Virus record (IMG/VR): IMGVR_UViG_3300006920_000189
Span: 1 to 27,319 of that record
Length of the DNA stretch: 27,319 nt
Reading direction: 5' to 3' (one strand)
Source: a virus
Shown: positions 1 to 6,629 of the stretch, piece by piece
How the letters are laid out: every line of letters starts with the position of its first letter
Position numbering within the stretch: the stretch's first letter is position 1
Made by a program: the position numbers and the translations under genes
Notes under the pieces: model-generated
What the model saw: the letters and a program-made list of their open reading frames with translations, nothing else
Told to the model about the DNA's origin: nothing
The model's database searches: none

Positions 1-30
1 ATAAAGCCGGCGGACCCAATAGGGATGGAC

Positions 31-414
31 CTACCCCCTACCCCCTCCAGTTAGCCGCCTAATCGCTTCGCTTCGATCAGCAGGTACCAGTCCCCTGGGT
101 GTGCTGATCGTCTGCAGGAAAGGCCCGTGCGTTTCCATGCCAGACTTTATATCGTGATAGTGTTTAGTCATTACCATTAGGTTTCTGCGGTCAAATTCTG
201 CGCCGCCAAACTCCCTAGCTATTACGTGATCAGTAACCTGCGCAGCAGCGTCTACCCCTATGGCCTCGCTAACCTCGCATAAAGGGCGCAGCTGCCTGCA
301 AAGTCTCGTAGTTCTGCGCCAGGCCTCGCTATTAAGAAACTTCTGGTTTCCTGTAGGTACCCGCTTTCGTGGTGGCTGGTAGTTCCGCCTGGTAGGTTTC
401 TTTAGGTGTGGCAT
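31..414 (-). CDS. HNH endonuclease, small phage type
   Basis: This is a basic protein of about 127 residues with an HNH core: an Asp-His pair in TDHVIAREFGG, then a conserved Asn in FDRRNLMVM, then the final His in KHYHDIKSGM. That order (DH, GG, NL, H..K) is the usual small phage HNH pattern. The cysteines that normally flank the last His are mostly absent; only the Cys in PLCEVSE remains. The ATG at 414 is chosen because it sits 4 bases after the stop of the upstream gene; a longer reading to 465 would run back into that gene. In HK97-like phages such HNH proteins sit next to the terminase and can be needed for genome packaging, so terminase genes are expected just left of the window. Family call is good; the packaging role is inference. 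Confidence 0.85.
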   Translation of the reverse strand: MPHLKKPTRRNYQPPRKRVPTGNQKFLNSEAWRRTTRLCRQLRPLCEVSEAIGVDAAAQVTDHVIAREFGGAEFDRRNLMVMTKHYHDIKSGMETHGPFLQTISTPRGLVPADRSEAIRRLTGGGRG

Positions 415-418
415 GGTG

Positions 419-961
419 CTACGTTTTACGCTTTCCAGATACACACATCTGGCCGCAGCCGTCACAATCAGTAAAGCCGCACGGCGCAGGCGCCTTAATC
501 TCTGGCGCAGCAGGCAGCGGCTGCCAGTGGGTTACGTTCGTTACCTTAAATACCGTGTGAAGTTCTGCGACCTGGGGCGCTGCAGGATCTGCCTGGCAGT
601 AGTTATAGCCCAGTTCCATTAACCACTTGCCGCTATACCTGCCTACTACCTGCTCTACTAAAAAGCCCTGGGTAAGTATTAATACATCGCTGGTAGTCTC
701 TGGTAGTCTGTCCTGTATGCTTATCCAGCTACTTTTAACTGTACGCACCTGTAGTTCGTTCATCAGGTGCTGCTGGTAAAACGCTGGGCTATCCCTGACC
801 GCCTGTAGAAACTCTGCGCTAACAAGTACCTGGCCTACCCTATAGGTAATACCAAGCCCTGCAGCATCGTCTGTTACCCTGGCTAAAGTATTTACCCAGG
901 CGTCAAAATCGCCAGCGTTTGCCTTATCCAGAATTAGCTTTATTGTCTTTAGGTCTTTCAT
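419..961 (-). CDS. DUF551-like protein with C-terminal Cys cluster
   Basis: A 180-residue protein. The middle holds the DUF551 signature: SWISIQDRLPE, a beta-rich stretch, and THWQPLPAAPE near residue 150. DUF551 proteins are common in phages and have no known function. The last 25 residues carry four cysteines in CGFTDCDGCGQMC, which could bind a metal; I see this as an added C-terminal extension. The N-terminal 90 residues are helical and not recognised. It lies between the recombinase and the HNH gene in the early operon. The domain call is fairly safe; no function is claimed. Confidence 0.8.
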   Translation of the reverse strand: MKDLKTIKLILDKANAGDFDAWVNTLARVTDDAAGLGITYRVGQVLVSAEFLQAVRDSPAFYQQHLMNELQVRTVKSSWISIQDRLPETTSDVLILTQGFLVEQVVGRYSGKWLMELGYNYCQADPAAPQVAELHTVFKVTNVTHWQPLPAAPEIKAPAPCGFTDCDGCGQMCVSGKRKT

Positions 962-964
962 TGC

Positions 965-1030
965 TTAATCTGTTTTAATTAAATCCAGGCTTACCGCCTC
1001 TACCTCTGCCTGTTCAATGTGTTCTATCAT
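965..1030 (-). CDS. possible 21-residue ORF between recombinase and DUF551 gene
   Basis: The stretch between the recombinase and the DUF551-like gene contains ATG, 20 further sense codons and TAA, ending 3 bases before the next ATG. A purine-rich GGGGTGAA lies just upstream of the start. The peptide is acidic (MIEHIEQAEVEAVSLDLIKTD). Its tight packing against the next gene fits the style of this genome. At 21 codons it may equally be a chance reading or a leader peptide that couples translation. Confidence 0.3.
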   Translation of the reverse strand: MIEHIEQAEVEAVSLDLIKTD

Positions 1031-1036
1031 TTCACC

Positions 1037-1059
1037 CCTAGCCAGTTCCACAGGCTAGG
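1037..1059. repeat. 7-bp inverted repeat at the end of the recombinase gene
   Basis: Perfect arms CCTAGCC and GGCTAGG are separated by 9 bases and include the recombinase stop codon. No T-run follows on either strand, so it is a poor intrinsic terminator. Large serine recombinases often have attP right beside their gene and recognise imperfect dyads, so this could be part of attP. That is inference only. Confidence 0.4.
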
Positions 1060-2770
1060 CTGCAGGTAGTAAATGTTGTATAGTTTGGTAGACCCGATTA
1101 AAGGCTGCAAAATCTTCTGCGGTTCGATTGTAGTCCGGTTGCGGGTACACAACGCTATTTTGCCCCTGATACGGCAGTAGCGGCGCCTCTGGCGCTTCTG
1201 GTACGTTTTGCTGGCCTAATCCGCCAGCGTTCTGTAAAGGGCTGATACCTAACGGTGTTGGCCCTTTTTCTATCTGTACGTATTGCATAATACCCGAATC
1301 AGTTAGGCTAAAAATACTATTGATTCTGGTGGTTCTACAGGCTAGTATTTCATCGTTAGGCTTTTCAGTAGTAACATAGAACCCTGCAGGGAAAAGCATG
1401 GTTAGCAGCGCTCTACGCTGATTACCGTCTAACTGGTCGTAAAGGGTACCCAGGCTTAGAAACAGGTTTAGAACTTTAGGTATCAGCTGGTATTGGTTGT
1501 CTCGCAGAAACTGCTGCCGGGCTATTGTTGCCCTTACCTTTTCGCTTTCCTCCCTGAATACCTCGTAATCTTCCGCCGTTATCTTTTCATCAGCAAATAG
1601 CTTTAGCGCTTTCATTCTGCGCTGCTCCAGGCCGTCCAGTGATGTTTTAAGCTGTCCTATCCTGCCGCTAACATCCTTTACCAGCTGGCCTACCTTTTCC
1701 GCCGCCTGCGCCTGCAGGTACTCCTTTGCCGCTGTACTCATTTCCAGGCTGGAAAAGATAGTAGCAATAAAGCCGTGAACGCGCCCTACCCTGTTTCGTC
1801 CGTGCTTCTGGTTCTTACTGCAGCGGTAGTAGTGATAAACATCGTTTCTACCTTTGCTGGTTTCGTGGGTAGTGGCGCTACCGCAGGCGCAGCGGAAAGA
1901 CTTGCTAGCGAAGTAGGCGCTATCGCCAGAAGCGTTTACTGTCCCTTTCTTACCGTTTAGCTGCTGCGCCTGCGCCTGCTGCCAGGTGTGAAGGTCTACT
2001 ATAGCTTCTACGTTTAGCTTTACGCGAAGATCAGGCAGGCCTGGTATCTTCGAAGTATAGAACTTCATACCAGCGTAGATTTCGCTTTTGATGGCCTTAT
2101 AATAGGTACTAAGTCCGCCGAAAATAGGCCGGCCGCCCAGCTGGTTATATACAGACGTTGGCTCTAGTCCCGCCGCTATCATAGTATAGGCCTCCCTGTA
2201 GTATGGCGCCAGATCCGGATCCTGGGTAAATATCCGCTTACCTCTACTGTCTAGTTCCTTTAGGAAAACGTACCCCCTGGGCGCCTGTCCCTGGTACCAG
2301 CCTGCTTTCCAGGTGTAGTAGACGCCCTTTAGTGATCTACGCCGGCCCTCGGTGCTTTCTTCCTCTGCCATCGCTTCGCGCAGTGACCGCAAAACCACCT
2401 GCCCAGATTTTTCTTTATCTGTCCATTCGGTAGCCGCCTGCACATCTACGCCTACCTGCCGAAACAGGTAGCGATAGTAGCCGCTTAATTCGGTATCCCT
2501 AAACCACCTGGAAAGGGAATGTACTACCAGGATAGTTACCCAGTCTGATTTAGGCCGGCGCCGGCTGTTGTGGCGCTTGCAAAACTCTAGCGCCTCTTTA
2601 ACAGACGCCCTATCGTCACCGCCTCTAACCACTTCAGAAAACTCCCGTATAACCTCATAGCCTTTACCCTCCATAACCATACGGTTAACGTCGTGCTGGG
2701 CGCCTATAGAAGTGTTGTCTGCCTGGTCAATATCGCTAACCCTGGCTACGCTAATCGCTTTATTTTTCAT
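1055..2770 (-). CDS. large serine recombinase (phage integrase)
   Basis: A 571-residue site-specific recombinase. The N-terminal resolvase domain has the nucleophile Ser12 in ARVSDIDQADNTSIGAQ and the active-site arginine region SLSRWFRD (residues 85-92); the Asp usual just before it is Ser85. The helix with EEESTEGRRRSLKG follows near 140-150. A 'Recombinase' domain is marked by QGQAPRGYV. The zinc ribbon (FRCACGS, later YYRCSKNQKHG) is unusual: the first knuckle is C-x-C, and a His seems to take the place of the last Cys. A coiled coil and a Pro/Gln-rich tail end the protein. This length and order match integrases of the phiC31/TP901 class, which integrate at attP/attB and need a directionality factor for excision. 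The start overlaps the upstream 41-codon gene by 11 bases. It sits inside the early operon, not at a prophage end. Confidence 0.95.
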   Translation of the reverse strand: MKNKAISVARVSDIDQADNTSIGAQHDVNRMVMEGKGYEVIREFSEVVRGGDDRASVKEALEFCKRHNSRRRPKSDWVTILVVHSLSRWFRDTELSGYYRYLFRQVGVDVQAATEWTDKEKSGQVVLRSLREAMAEEESTEGRRRSLKGVYYTWKAGWYQGQAPRGYVFLKELDSRGKRIFTQDPDLAPYYREAYTMIAAGLEPTSVYNQLGGRPIFGGLSTYYKAIKSEIYAGMKFYTSKIPGLPDLRVKLNVEAIVDLHTWQQAQAQQLNGKKGTVNASGDSAYFASKSFRCACGSATTHETSKGRNDVYHYYRCSKNQKHGRNRVGRVHGFIATIFSSLEMSTAAKEYLQAQAAEKVGQLVKDVSGRIGQLKTSLDGLEQRRMKALKLFADEKITAEDYEVFREESEKVRATIARQQFLRDNQYQLIPKVLNLFLSLGTLYDQLDGNQRRALLTMLFPAGFYVTTEKPNDEILACRTTRINSIFSLTDSGIMQYVQIEKGPTPLGISPLQNAGGLGQQNVPEAPEAPLLPYQGQNSVVYPQPDYNRTAEDFAAFNRVYQTIQHLLPAA

Positions 2771-2885
2771 CTTCTGGTATTATTAGTTCTAGCGCTAAAG
2801 TTAGCAAAGCGTCTAATTGGCGCTTTTGCATCAGCGTTAAACTTGCGCCTGGGCGTAAAGGGTGGATGTTTTTAATATGGCTCAT
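2760..2885 (-). CDS. 41-residue small protein directly upstream of recombinase
   Basis: A short gene that a length cutoff would miss. Its ATG forms an ATGA overlap with the stop of the upstream gene (2882-2885), and its stop overlaps the recombinase start by 11 bases, so both ends are translationally coupled. The product starts MSHIKNIHPL and ends IIPEDEK. The region from about residue 18 (LMQKRQLDALLTLALELI) is a likely amphipathic helix. Its place just before a serine integrase makes a directionality factor or integrase partner possible, but nothing in the sequence shows that. Confidence 0.6.
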   Translation of the reverse strand: MSHIKNIHPLRPGASLTLMQKRQLDALLTLALELIIPEDEK

Positions 2886-3193
2886 TTGTTGCCTTTTTTT
2901 CTAGGTGAAGGTAGCGGCCGGCAGGATACTACCCGCTGGCTTTGCTGGTGGCGCATAGTGCAGAGGGCCATCAGGCTACCCCAGTCTATTTCTCTGTCTT
3001 CCAGGGTGGCAAAATGCCATTCTAGCGTTAAGCCGTTAGATAGGTTAAACCTGATACCGTGATACGTTTCGCGGTTACTGTGGTACCCGCTGCACCGCCG
3101 AAAGCTGGCTACGTGGCCCATATTGATAGGGGCGTCTTCTACTTCGCCGGTAGTAGAATTAAACGGCGCTCTGGTAGGGGATACAAAAGTCAT
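2882..3193 (-). CDS. hypothetical early protein, 103 aa
   Basis: I do not recognise this family. The protein has a central stretch with many His, Arg and aromatic residues (FRRCSGYHSNRETYHGIRF, then LTLEWHFATLEDREIDWGS) and a basic C-terminus ending RKKGNK. No signal peptide or membrane segment is visible. The start is the ATG at 3193, 51 bases after the end of the preceding gene, and the stop overlaps the 41-codon gene as ATGA. It belongs to the early accessory cluster between the replication genes and the integrase. Confidence 0.65.
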   Translation of the reverse strand: MTFVSPTRAPFNSTTGEVEDAPINMGHVASFRRCSGYHSNRETYHGIRFNLSNGLTLEWHFATLEDREIDWGSLMALCTMRHQQSQRVVSCRPLPSPRKKGNK

Positions 3194-3244
3194 TTATAGA
3201 AATTTATGAAGTAGTAAATCGTGGGCTTAGCATTATATCGTCTA

Positions 3245-3763
3245 TCATAGTCCTGTACTTTTCAGGGCGCGGTCAAATTCGCCTATAGATATGCTGTAAG
3301 GGTTTTTGTAACGCCAGGCGCTAAAGTGAATTATAGCCTTATCGCCGCCTGTCCAGCCCTTAAACCAGCCATCTAAATCTGCCCTGGTTAGCCCGTCGTT
3401 CTCTGCAAGGGCAGTCCTGTTTATAAAAGCGTTCGCTTCGTCCAGCCCTGGGCTGTTAACTACTACGATGTTTTTACCTACTGGCGTAACCACCTGCAGC
3501 CCTACCCCATCGTCTTTACCCAGCACCAGTATTTCCTGCTGCTTACTACGATAGGGCAGCCCCGACCATTTCCGAATAGATATAACAGCCTCACCAGCCG
3601 CCACTTTATCTATCCGCCCTTTCCATAGGTCTACGTTTTGCCGTATAGTATGGATCTTTCGCCCAGTCTCTATTTTGTCCTGAAACTGCGTAGGTTCTCC
3701 GGCTCTGGGATGGCTACCAGGGAATTTTTCAGAGACGATAATAACGTAAGTTTTAATTTTCAT
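3245..3763 (-). CDS. ASCH/PUA-like phage protein
   Basis: A 172-residue protein whose N-terminal half resembles a family frequent in Bacteroidota phages. It begins with a beta strand (KTYVIIVSEKFP), then QDKIETGRKIHTIRQN, then LWKGRIDKVAAGEAVISIRKWSGLPYRSKQQEI. The KxHTIR and 'G-x-A-x-x-S-x-x-x-W-S-G-x-P-Y-R-S-K' elements recall ASCH-type folds, which are small PUA-related domains that bind RNA or nucleotides. A helical part with TRADLDGWFKGW follows. The fold assignment is from pattern memory, not a search. It is preceded by a 108-base gap with a GC-rich inverted repeat. Confidence 0.6.
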   Translation of the reverse strand: MKIKTYVIIVSEKFPGSHPRAGEPTQFQDKIETGRKIHTIRQNVDLWKGRIDKVAAGEAVISIRKWSGLPYRSKQQEILVLGKDDGVGLQVVTPVGKNIVVVNSPGLDEANAFINRTALAENDGLTRADLDGWFKGWTGGDKAIIHFSAWRYKNPYSISIGEFDRALKSTGL

Positions 3764-3795
3764 GGTTTTTTTGTTAAATGATTTGAAACACCACT

Positions 3796-3850
3796 GCAGG
3801 CGCCTGACTATCCCAAAAGCCGCAAATTATTTTGATTTACTGGCGCCTGC
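3796..3850. repeat. 9-bp inverted repeat in early intergenic gap
   Basis: Arms GCAGGCGCC (3796-3804) and GGCGCCTGC (3842-3850) flank 37 AT-richer bases in the 108-base gap between two small early genes. On the minus strand this could fold as a stem with a large loop just before the 172-aa gene. The left arm is part of a short palindrome CAGGCGCCTG. No T-run follows. A leader structure or binding site are both possible. Confidence 0.4.
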
Positions 3851-3871
3851 GTGATGTTAAAAAGGTGTTCT

Positions 3872-4117
3872 TTAAAGCAGATCCTGCTGCCTTCCGGCGC
3901 CCTTTCGCTTTCGCTTAAACTGGCCCCGTTCTATCATTTTCAGGTATTCGTGGTCGGTCATTTCTTCAAGTGCTGGTATAAGATCGCGCAGTAAAATGTG
4001 CCGTTTATTGGCGGTTTTCTTCGCCAGCTTTCGGCGCTGGATCAGTCCAGGGTAAACATTAAGGCGCTGCTGTATTTCGCGCCGTATTTCCTTTATCGTT
4101 TCTAGCCGCTTACTCAT
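3872..4117 (-). CDS. small basic helical protein, 81 aa
   Basis: Not recognised. The protein is highly basic and predicted helical throughout (SKRLETIKEIRREIQQRLNV, then RRKLAKKTANKRHILLRD), with a Lys/Arg-rich tail (KRKRKGAGR). That composition suggests binding to nucleic acid, but no known motif stands out. The start is the ATG at 4117 after AAAAAAAGAA. A strong stem-loop lies 19 bases upstream. It stands alone between two intergenic gaps instead of overlapping its neighbours as most genes here do. Confidence 0.6.
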   Translation of the reverse strand: MSKRLETIKEIRREIQQRLNVYPGLIQRRKLAKKTANKRHILLRDLIPALEEMTDHEYLKMIERGQFKRKRKGAGRQQDLL

Positions 4118-4135
4118 TTCTTTTTTTGTTTAAAG

Positions 4136-4161
4136 CCAGCGCCCCATCTACAGGGCGCTGG
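4136..4161 (-). promoter_or_regulatory. stem-loop just upstream of the 81-aa gene
   Basis: A perfect 9-bp stem (CCAGCGCCC / GGGCGCTGG) with an 8-base loop lies 19 bases before the ATG at 4117. It is not followed by a T-run on either strand, so it is more likely a leader structure than a terminator. Confidence 0.4.
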
Positions 4162-4216
4162 TGGGTTAAAAACGCATCTATGAAGAAATTACATCCCAAA
4201 ATTTTTGGTAGTACCA

Positions 4217-4235
4217 GCCGGCGCCAGGCGCCGGC
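4217..4235 (-). terminator. GC-rich hairpin after the 110-aa gene
   Basis: GCCGGCGCC and GGCGCCGGC pair around a single base. They are nested inside an outer TGGTAG/CTACCA pair (4206-4211 and 4246-4251), about 20 bases after the stop of the minus-strand gene at 4257. On the minus strand AAAAATTTTG follows a few bases later. It may act as a weak terminator or an RNA end stabiliser within the early operon. Confidence 0.45.
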
Positions 4236-4256
4236 CGGAGAAAATGCTACCACTTA

Positions 4257-4589
4257 CTAAATGCTCTGACATTGCACACAACGGCGCAAAAACGACGTAA
4301 CAGCAGGCTTTACTTCTGGGCTGCCCTCCCAGGTTTGTTCTATAATATTGCGGCAATAGTTTAATATCATTACTGTACGCTTTCGGTAACTCTCGGCAGT
4401 TATGGCCTTATTTAGAAACCGCTGCTTTGCGTCCTTCAAAATATTGGCCTGGGCTTCGGCGCGGGTACCCTGGGTTATCCGCAGGACTGCTACCCCCCTT
4501 TCCGCCAGAGCGCATAGCCGATACTGGGTTAGTTCTGGGTAACGTGCCAGGGTAATAGGTGTAGATAGTGGTCTGACTGTATTTATCAT
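4257..4589 (-). CDS. hypothetical protein, 110 aa
   Basis: Not recognised. The N-terminus is MINTVRPLSTPITLARYPEL. The middle is helical (AEAQANILKDAKQRFLNKAI), and the C-terminus has two cysteines in RRCVQCQSI. There is no signal peptide or membrane segment. The ATG overlaps the phosphatase stop as ATGA (4586-4589), so the two are likely translated together, which may link this cytosolic-looking protein to the exported phosphatase. It ends just before a large GC-rich hairpin. Confidence 0.65.
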   Translation of the reverse strand: MINTVRPLSTPITLARYPELTQYRLCALAERGVAVLRITQGTRAEAQANILKDAKQRFLNKAITAESYRKRTVMILNYCRNIIEQTWEGSPEVKPAVTSFLRRCVQCQSI

Positions 4590-5191
4590 TTCGCTTTATT
4601 TATCTGGGTTTGTGCTGCTACGTGTGCTACGTAGCGCTGATAGGTTATGTCTCTAACTACAGGCCACCAGGCCAGTAAATCGTAGATAGTGCTTTTCCGG
4701 TATCCCTGCTGGGCGTAATAGCGCCCTGCTACAGCTTTGGCCCGGTGCTGGCCGTGCAAGCAGTGAACGTAGGCGCCGCCAGCCTGCAGTAGCGTGTCTA
4801 TCTGGCGCAGTACGCTTTCGTTTAGCTGCCCTGCCTTGCCTTCTATATTGAAACAGTAAAGGTTTATACCGTAGCTGCGCAGTAGCCGGCGCTCTGCTGC
4901 GGTATCCATAACAGAAAGGCTTTTAGCCTCCAGGTTTAGCCGGATAACTGTTTTAATAGGGTAATCTTGCGCCAGGCTAGAAAAGTCTTTAGCCGTAAGC
5001 TGCGGACCTGCGAAAACGTAGCTGCTAGGCTGCAGTAGCCAGAAAACGCCATCAGGCAGCCCGGTAGCCGGTTTAGCTGTTAGCTGCTGATCAGCAGGCG
5101 CTGTAGGGCCGGTAGTGGCCTGGGTTTCGTACCCTGCCAGGCAGAGAAAAAACACTGCGCCGCAGAAACATATCATTAGTAGGGTTTTCAT
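4586..5191 (-). CDS. exported tyrosine/dual-specificity phosphatase
   Basis: A 201-residue protein with an N-terminal hydrophobic signal or anchor (MKTLLMICFCGAVFFLCLAG) and a Thr/Pro/Ala linker, then a small phosphatase domain. The core elements come in the expected order: KTVIRLNLEAK (near 80-90, like the VINLR strand), AAERRLLRSYGI, and the P-loop VHCLHGQHRA with His143, Cys144 and Arg150, fitting HCx5R. Cys144 would form the phosphocysteine and Arg150 bind phosphate. A clear general-acid Asp is not visible; Glu117 in FNIEGKAG is the nearest candidate. The plan resembles periplasmic TpbA-like phosphatases. It is coupled by ATGA overlaps to genes on both sides. Export to periplasm or envelope is inferred. 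An exported phosphatase is odd cargo for an early phage operon. Confidence 0.8.
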   Translation of the reverse strand: MKTLLMICFCGAVFFLCLAGYETQATTGPTAPADQQLTAKPATGLPDGVFWLLQPSSYVFAGPQLTAKDFSSLAQDYPIKTVIRLNLEAKSLSVMDTAAERRLLRSYGINLYCFNIEGKAGQLNESVLRQIDTLLQAGGAYVHCLHGQHRAKAVAGRYYAQQGYRKSTIYDLLAWWPVVRDITYQRYVAHVAAQTQINKAK

Positions 5192-5625
5192 TGCTTGATT
5201 ATTTTAACAGCTTCTATCTGGTGTACTTGTCCGTCACTTGTCCGCACAAAATCAGCGCCAGGCTTTAGCCGAAGGCTGGCGATATTTTCAGCTTTTGGGC
5301 AGCAGTTTCTACCAATCTTTTGCAGATCCTTTAGGGTAATTCCAAGCGCCTTTCTATTTTCTGGCGTGTTCAATACCCCTTTAACTATCCTACCGGCATA
5401 TAGGCAAGATTCAAAAAGCCCCAGGACTACAGCAAAATCTACATTGGCTACAGGATCGTCTTTATATCCTGGTGTTTCGCAAGGTTCTTTATATTCGCCT
5501 ACGTCGCCCTGAAACCACCTATACCCTGCGCTGTCGTGGCCCCAAAAAGTTAAAAACGCATCGTTTTTATTAGTCCATTTCCTAGACAAATAGGCAAAAG
5601 TTCCGCCTGTTTTCATCGTTTTCAT
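5188..5625 (-). CDS. hypothetical protein, 145 aa
   Basis: Not recognised. It contains aromatic-rich strands (FLTFWGHDSAGYRWFQGD), an acidic stretch and helical segments with Cys residues (GRNCCPKAENIAS). The C-terminus FVRTSDGQVHQIEAVKIIKQ looks like a small beta domain. The start is the ATG at 5625, overlapping the DnaC-like gene stop as ATGA; a second ATG lies 9 bases on. It carries one copy of a 22-bp exact repeat (5290-5311), also found in the Cro-like gene but in another frame. It sits between the helicase loader and the phosphatase. Confidence 0.65.
   Translation of the reverse strand: MKTMKTGGTFAYLSRKWTNKNDAFLTFWGHDSAGYRWFQGDVGEYKEPCETPGYKDDPVANVDFAVVLGLFESCLYAGRIVKGVLNTPENRKALGITLKDLQKIGRNCCPKAENIASLRLKPGADFVRTSDGQVHQIEAVKIIKQ
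5290..5311. repeat. 22-bp direct repeat, copy A
   Basis: The 22 bases here, containing GCTTTTGGGCAGCAGTTTCT, are identical to 8590-8611 in the same orientation. This copy lies in the 145-aa gene. The reading frames of the two copies differ, so protein similarity does not explain the match. Confidence 0.85.
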
Positions 5626-6629
5626 GTCGTAGCTTTTTTAGTAGTTAGTGATGGCTGGGCAGATCCGGATCCGCCGATAGCTTTGTAATCTCTGAATGTT
5701 TCGCCGCCTATAGGTATTATTTCGTACTGCTGCAGCAGCCTGTCCTGTACCCTACCGTCACCTATCAGGCCTGGTAGGTCTTTAGGCTTTATGTTGCTGG
5801 TAATGATAGTCTGGGCGCCGGTCTGCTTCCAAATGTGATGGCGTACCGTTAGGATAGTGGCTATTACGCTTAGATCGTTTCCGAAATGCTTATACTGTAA
5901 ATGCTCCCTTTTCAGGTCATCTAAAACCATACTGCCCTTGCTGGCGTCCTCAATCGGTTTTACCGTCTGGCTAGCTGCTACTGCCAGCATCATTTCGTCC
6001 AGGGACGTAAAGCCCAGAATGAAGCCGGTGTTGTACTCGCTATTAAGCTGCCGGCTAACATAATTAGCTACTATAGCTAGGGTACTTTTACCTGTCCCTA
6101 CCCCGCCGTACAGGTACAGGCTGCTACGGATAGGGATGAGCCTAACCTGGTTTTTTTCGCAGTTACATAGCCCATCTGGGCGGGTGCTTTGCTGCCCTAC
6201 TAACCAGTGCGCAATTTTGTGCATTGCTTCTACTAAATGCCGACGCCCTTCCCATACTGGCGCTTTTCCGGTTTCAAATTCTACCTGCTCGCAGTAGCCA
6301 CGGTAAAGCATAACTTTTGCCGCTTTGGTTAAAATCGCTGGATCAGCATCAGATCCTGCTGCACGTTTATTCATCGTCCTATACATTCTGCCCAGGCAGT
6401 TTTTCAGGCGCTTATCTTCGTCTACATCTTCTGCAGGCGCTGGCGCCATCAGCTTTTCGTGAAACGCCAGCCTATTGGCCTGCTGCTCTGGCGTCAGCTT
6501 CGCCAGATCGATAGCCTTTAGTCTTTGGCGCTGATCTTCTGTACCATACCTAACTATAGCGCTACGCTTCGCCGGCCCTACTGGTTTCGTCCAGTCTACT
6601 ACTATGTTATTTTCCATCGAAACCGGCAT
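5622..6629 (-). CDS. DnaC-like AAA+ helicase loader
   Basis: A 335-residue ATPase. The N-terminal third is helical and charged and would contact the helicase or initiator. The AAA+ core has Walker A GGVGTGKST (175-183), Walker B SMVLDDL with Asp237/Asp238, a sensor-1-like TIITSNIKPKDL, and an arginine-finger-like GDGRVQDRLL. Proteins of this kind load the replicative helicase at the origin during theta replication. It overlaps the end of the initiator gene by 23 bases. If the second ATG (6617) is used, the overlap is 11 bases. The initiator-loader pair is the classical lambda O/P-like arrangement. Assignment is strong; the start is uncertain by four codons. Confidence 0.9.
   Translation of the reverse strand: MPVSMENNIVVDWTKPVGPAKRSAIVRYGTEDQRQRLKAIDLAKLTPEQQANRLAFHEKLMAPAPAEDVDEDKRLKNCLGRMYRTMNKRAAGSDADPAILTKAAKVMLYRGYCEQVEFETGKAPVWEGRRHLVEAMHKIAHWLVGQQSTRPDGLCNCEKNQVRLIPIRSSLYLYGGVGTGKSTLAIVANYVSRQLNSEYNTGFILGFTSLDEMMLAVAASQTVKPIEDASKGSMVLDDLKREHLQYKHFGNDLSVIATILTVRHHIWKQTGAQTIITSNIKPKDLPGLIGDGRVQDRLLQQYEIIPIGGETFRDYKAIGGSGSAQPSLTTKKATT

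Noticed and set aside
31-465. N-terminally extended HNH protein starting at 465
   Set aside because: It would overlap the DUF551-like gene by 47 bases, while the ATG at 414 follows that gene by 4 bases and begins the normal protein.
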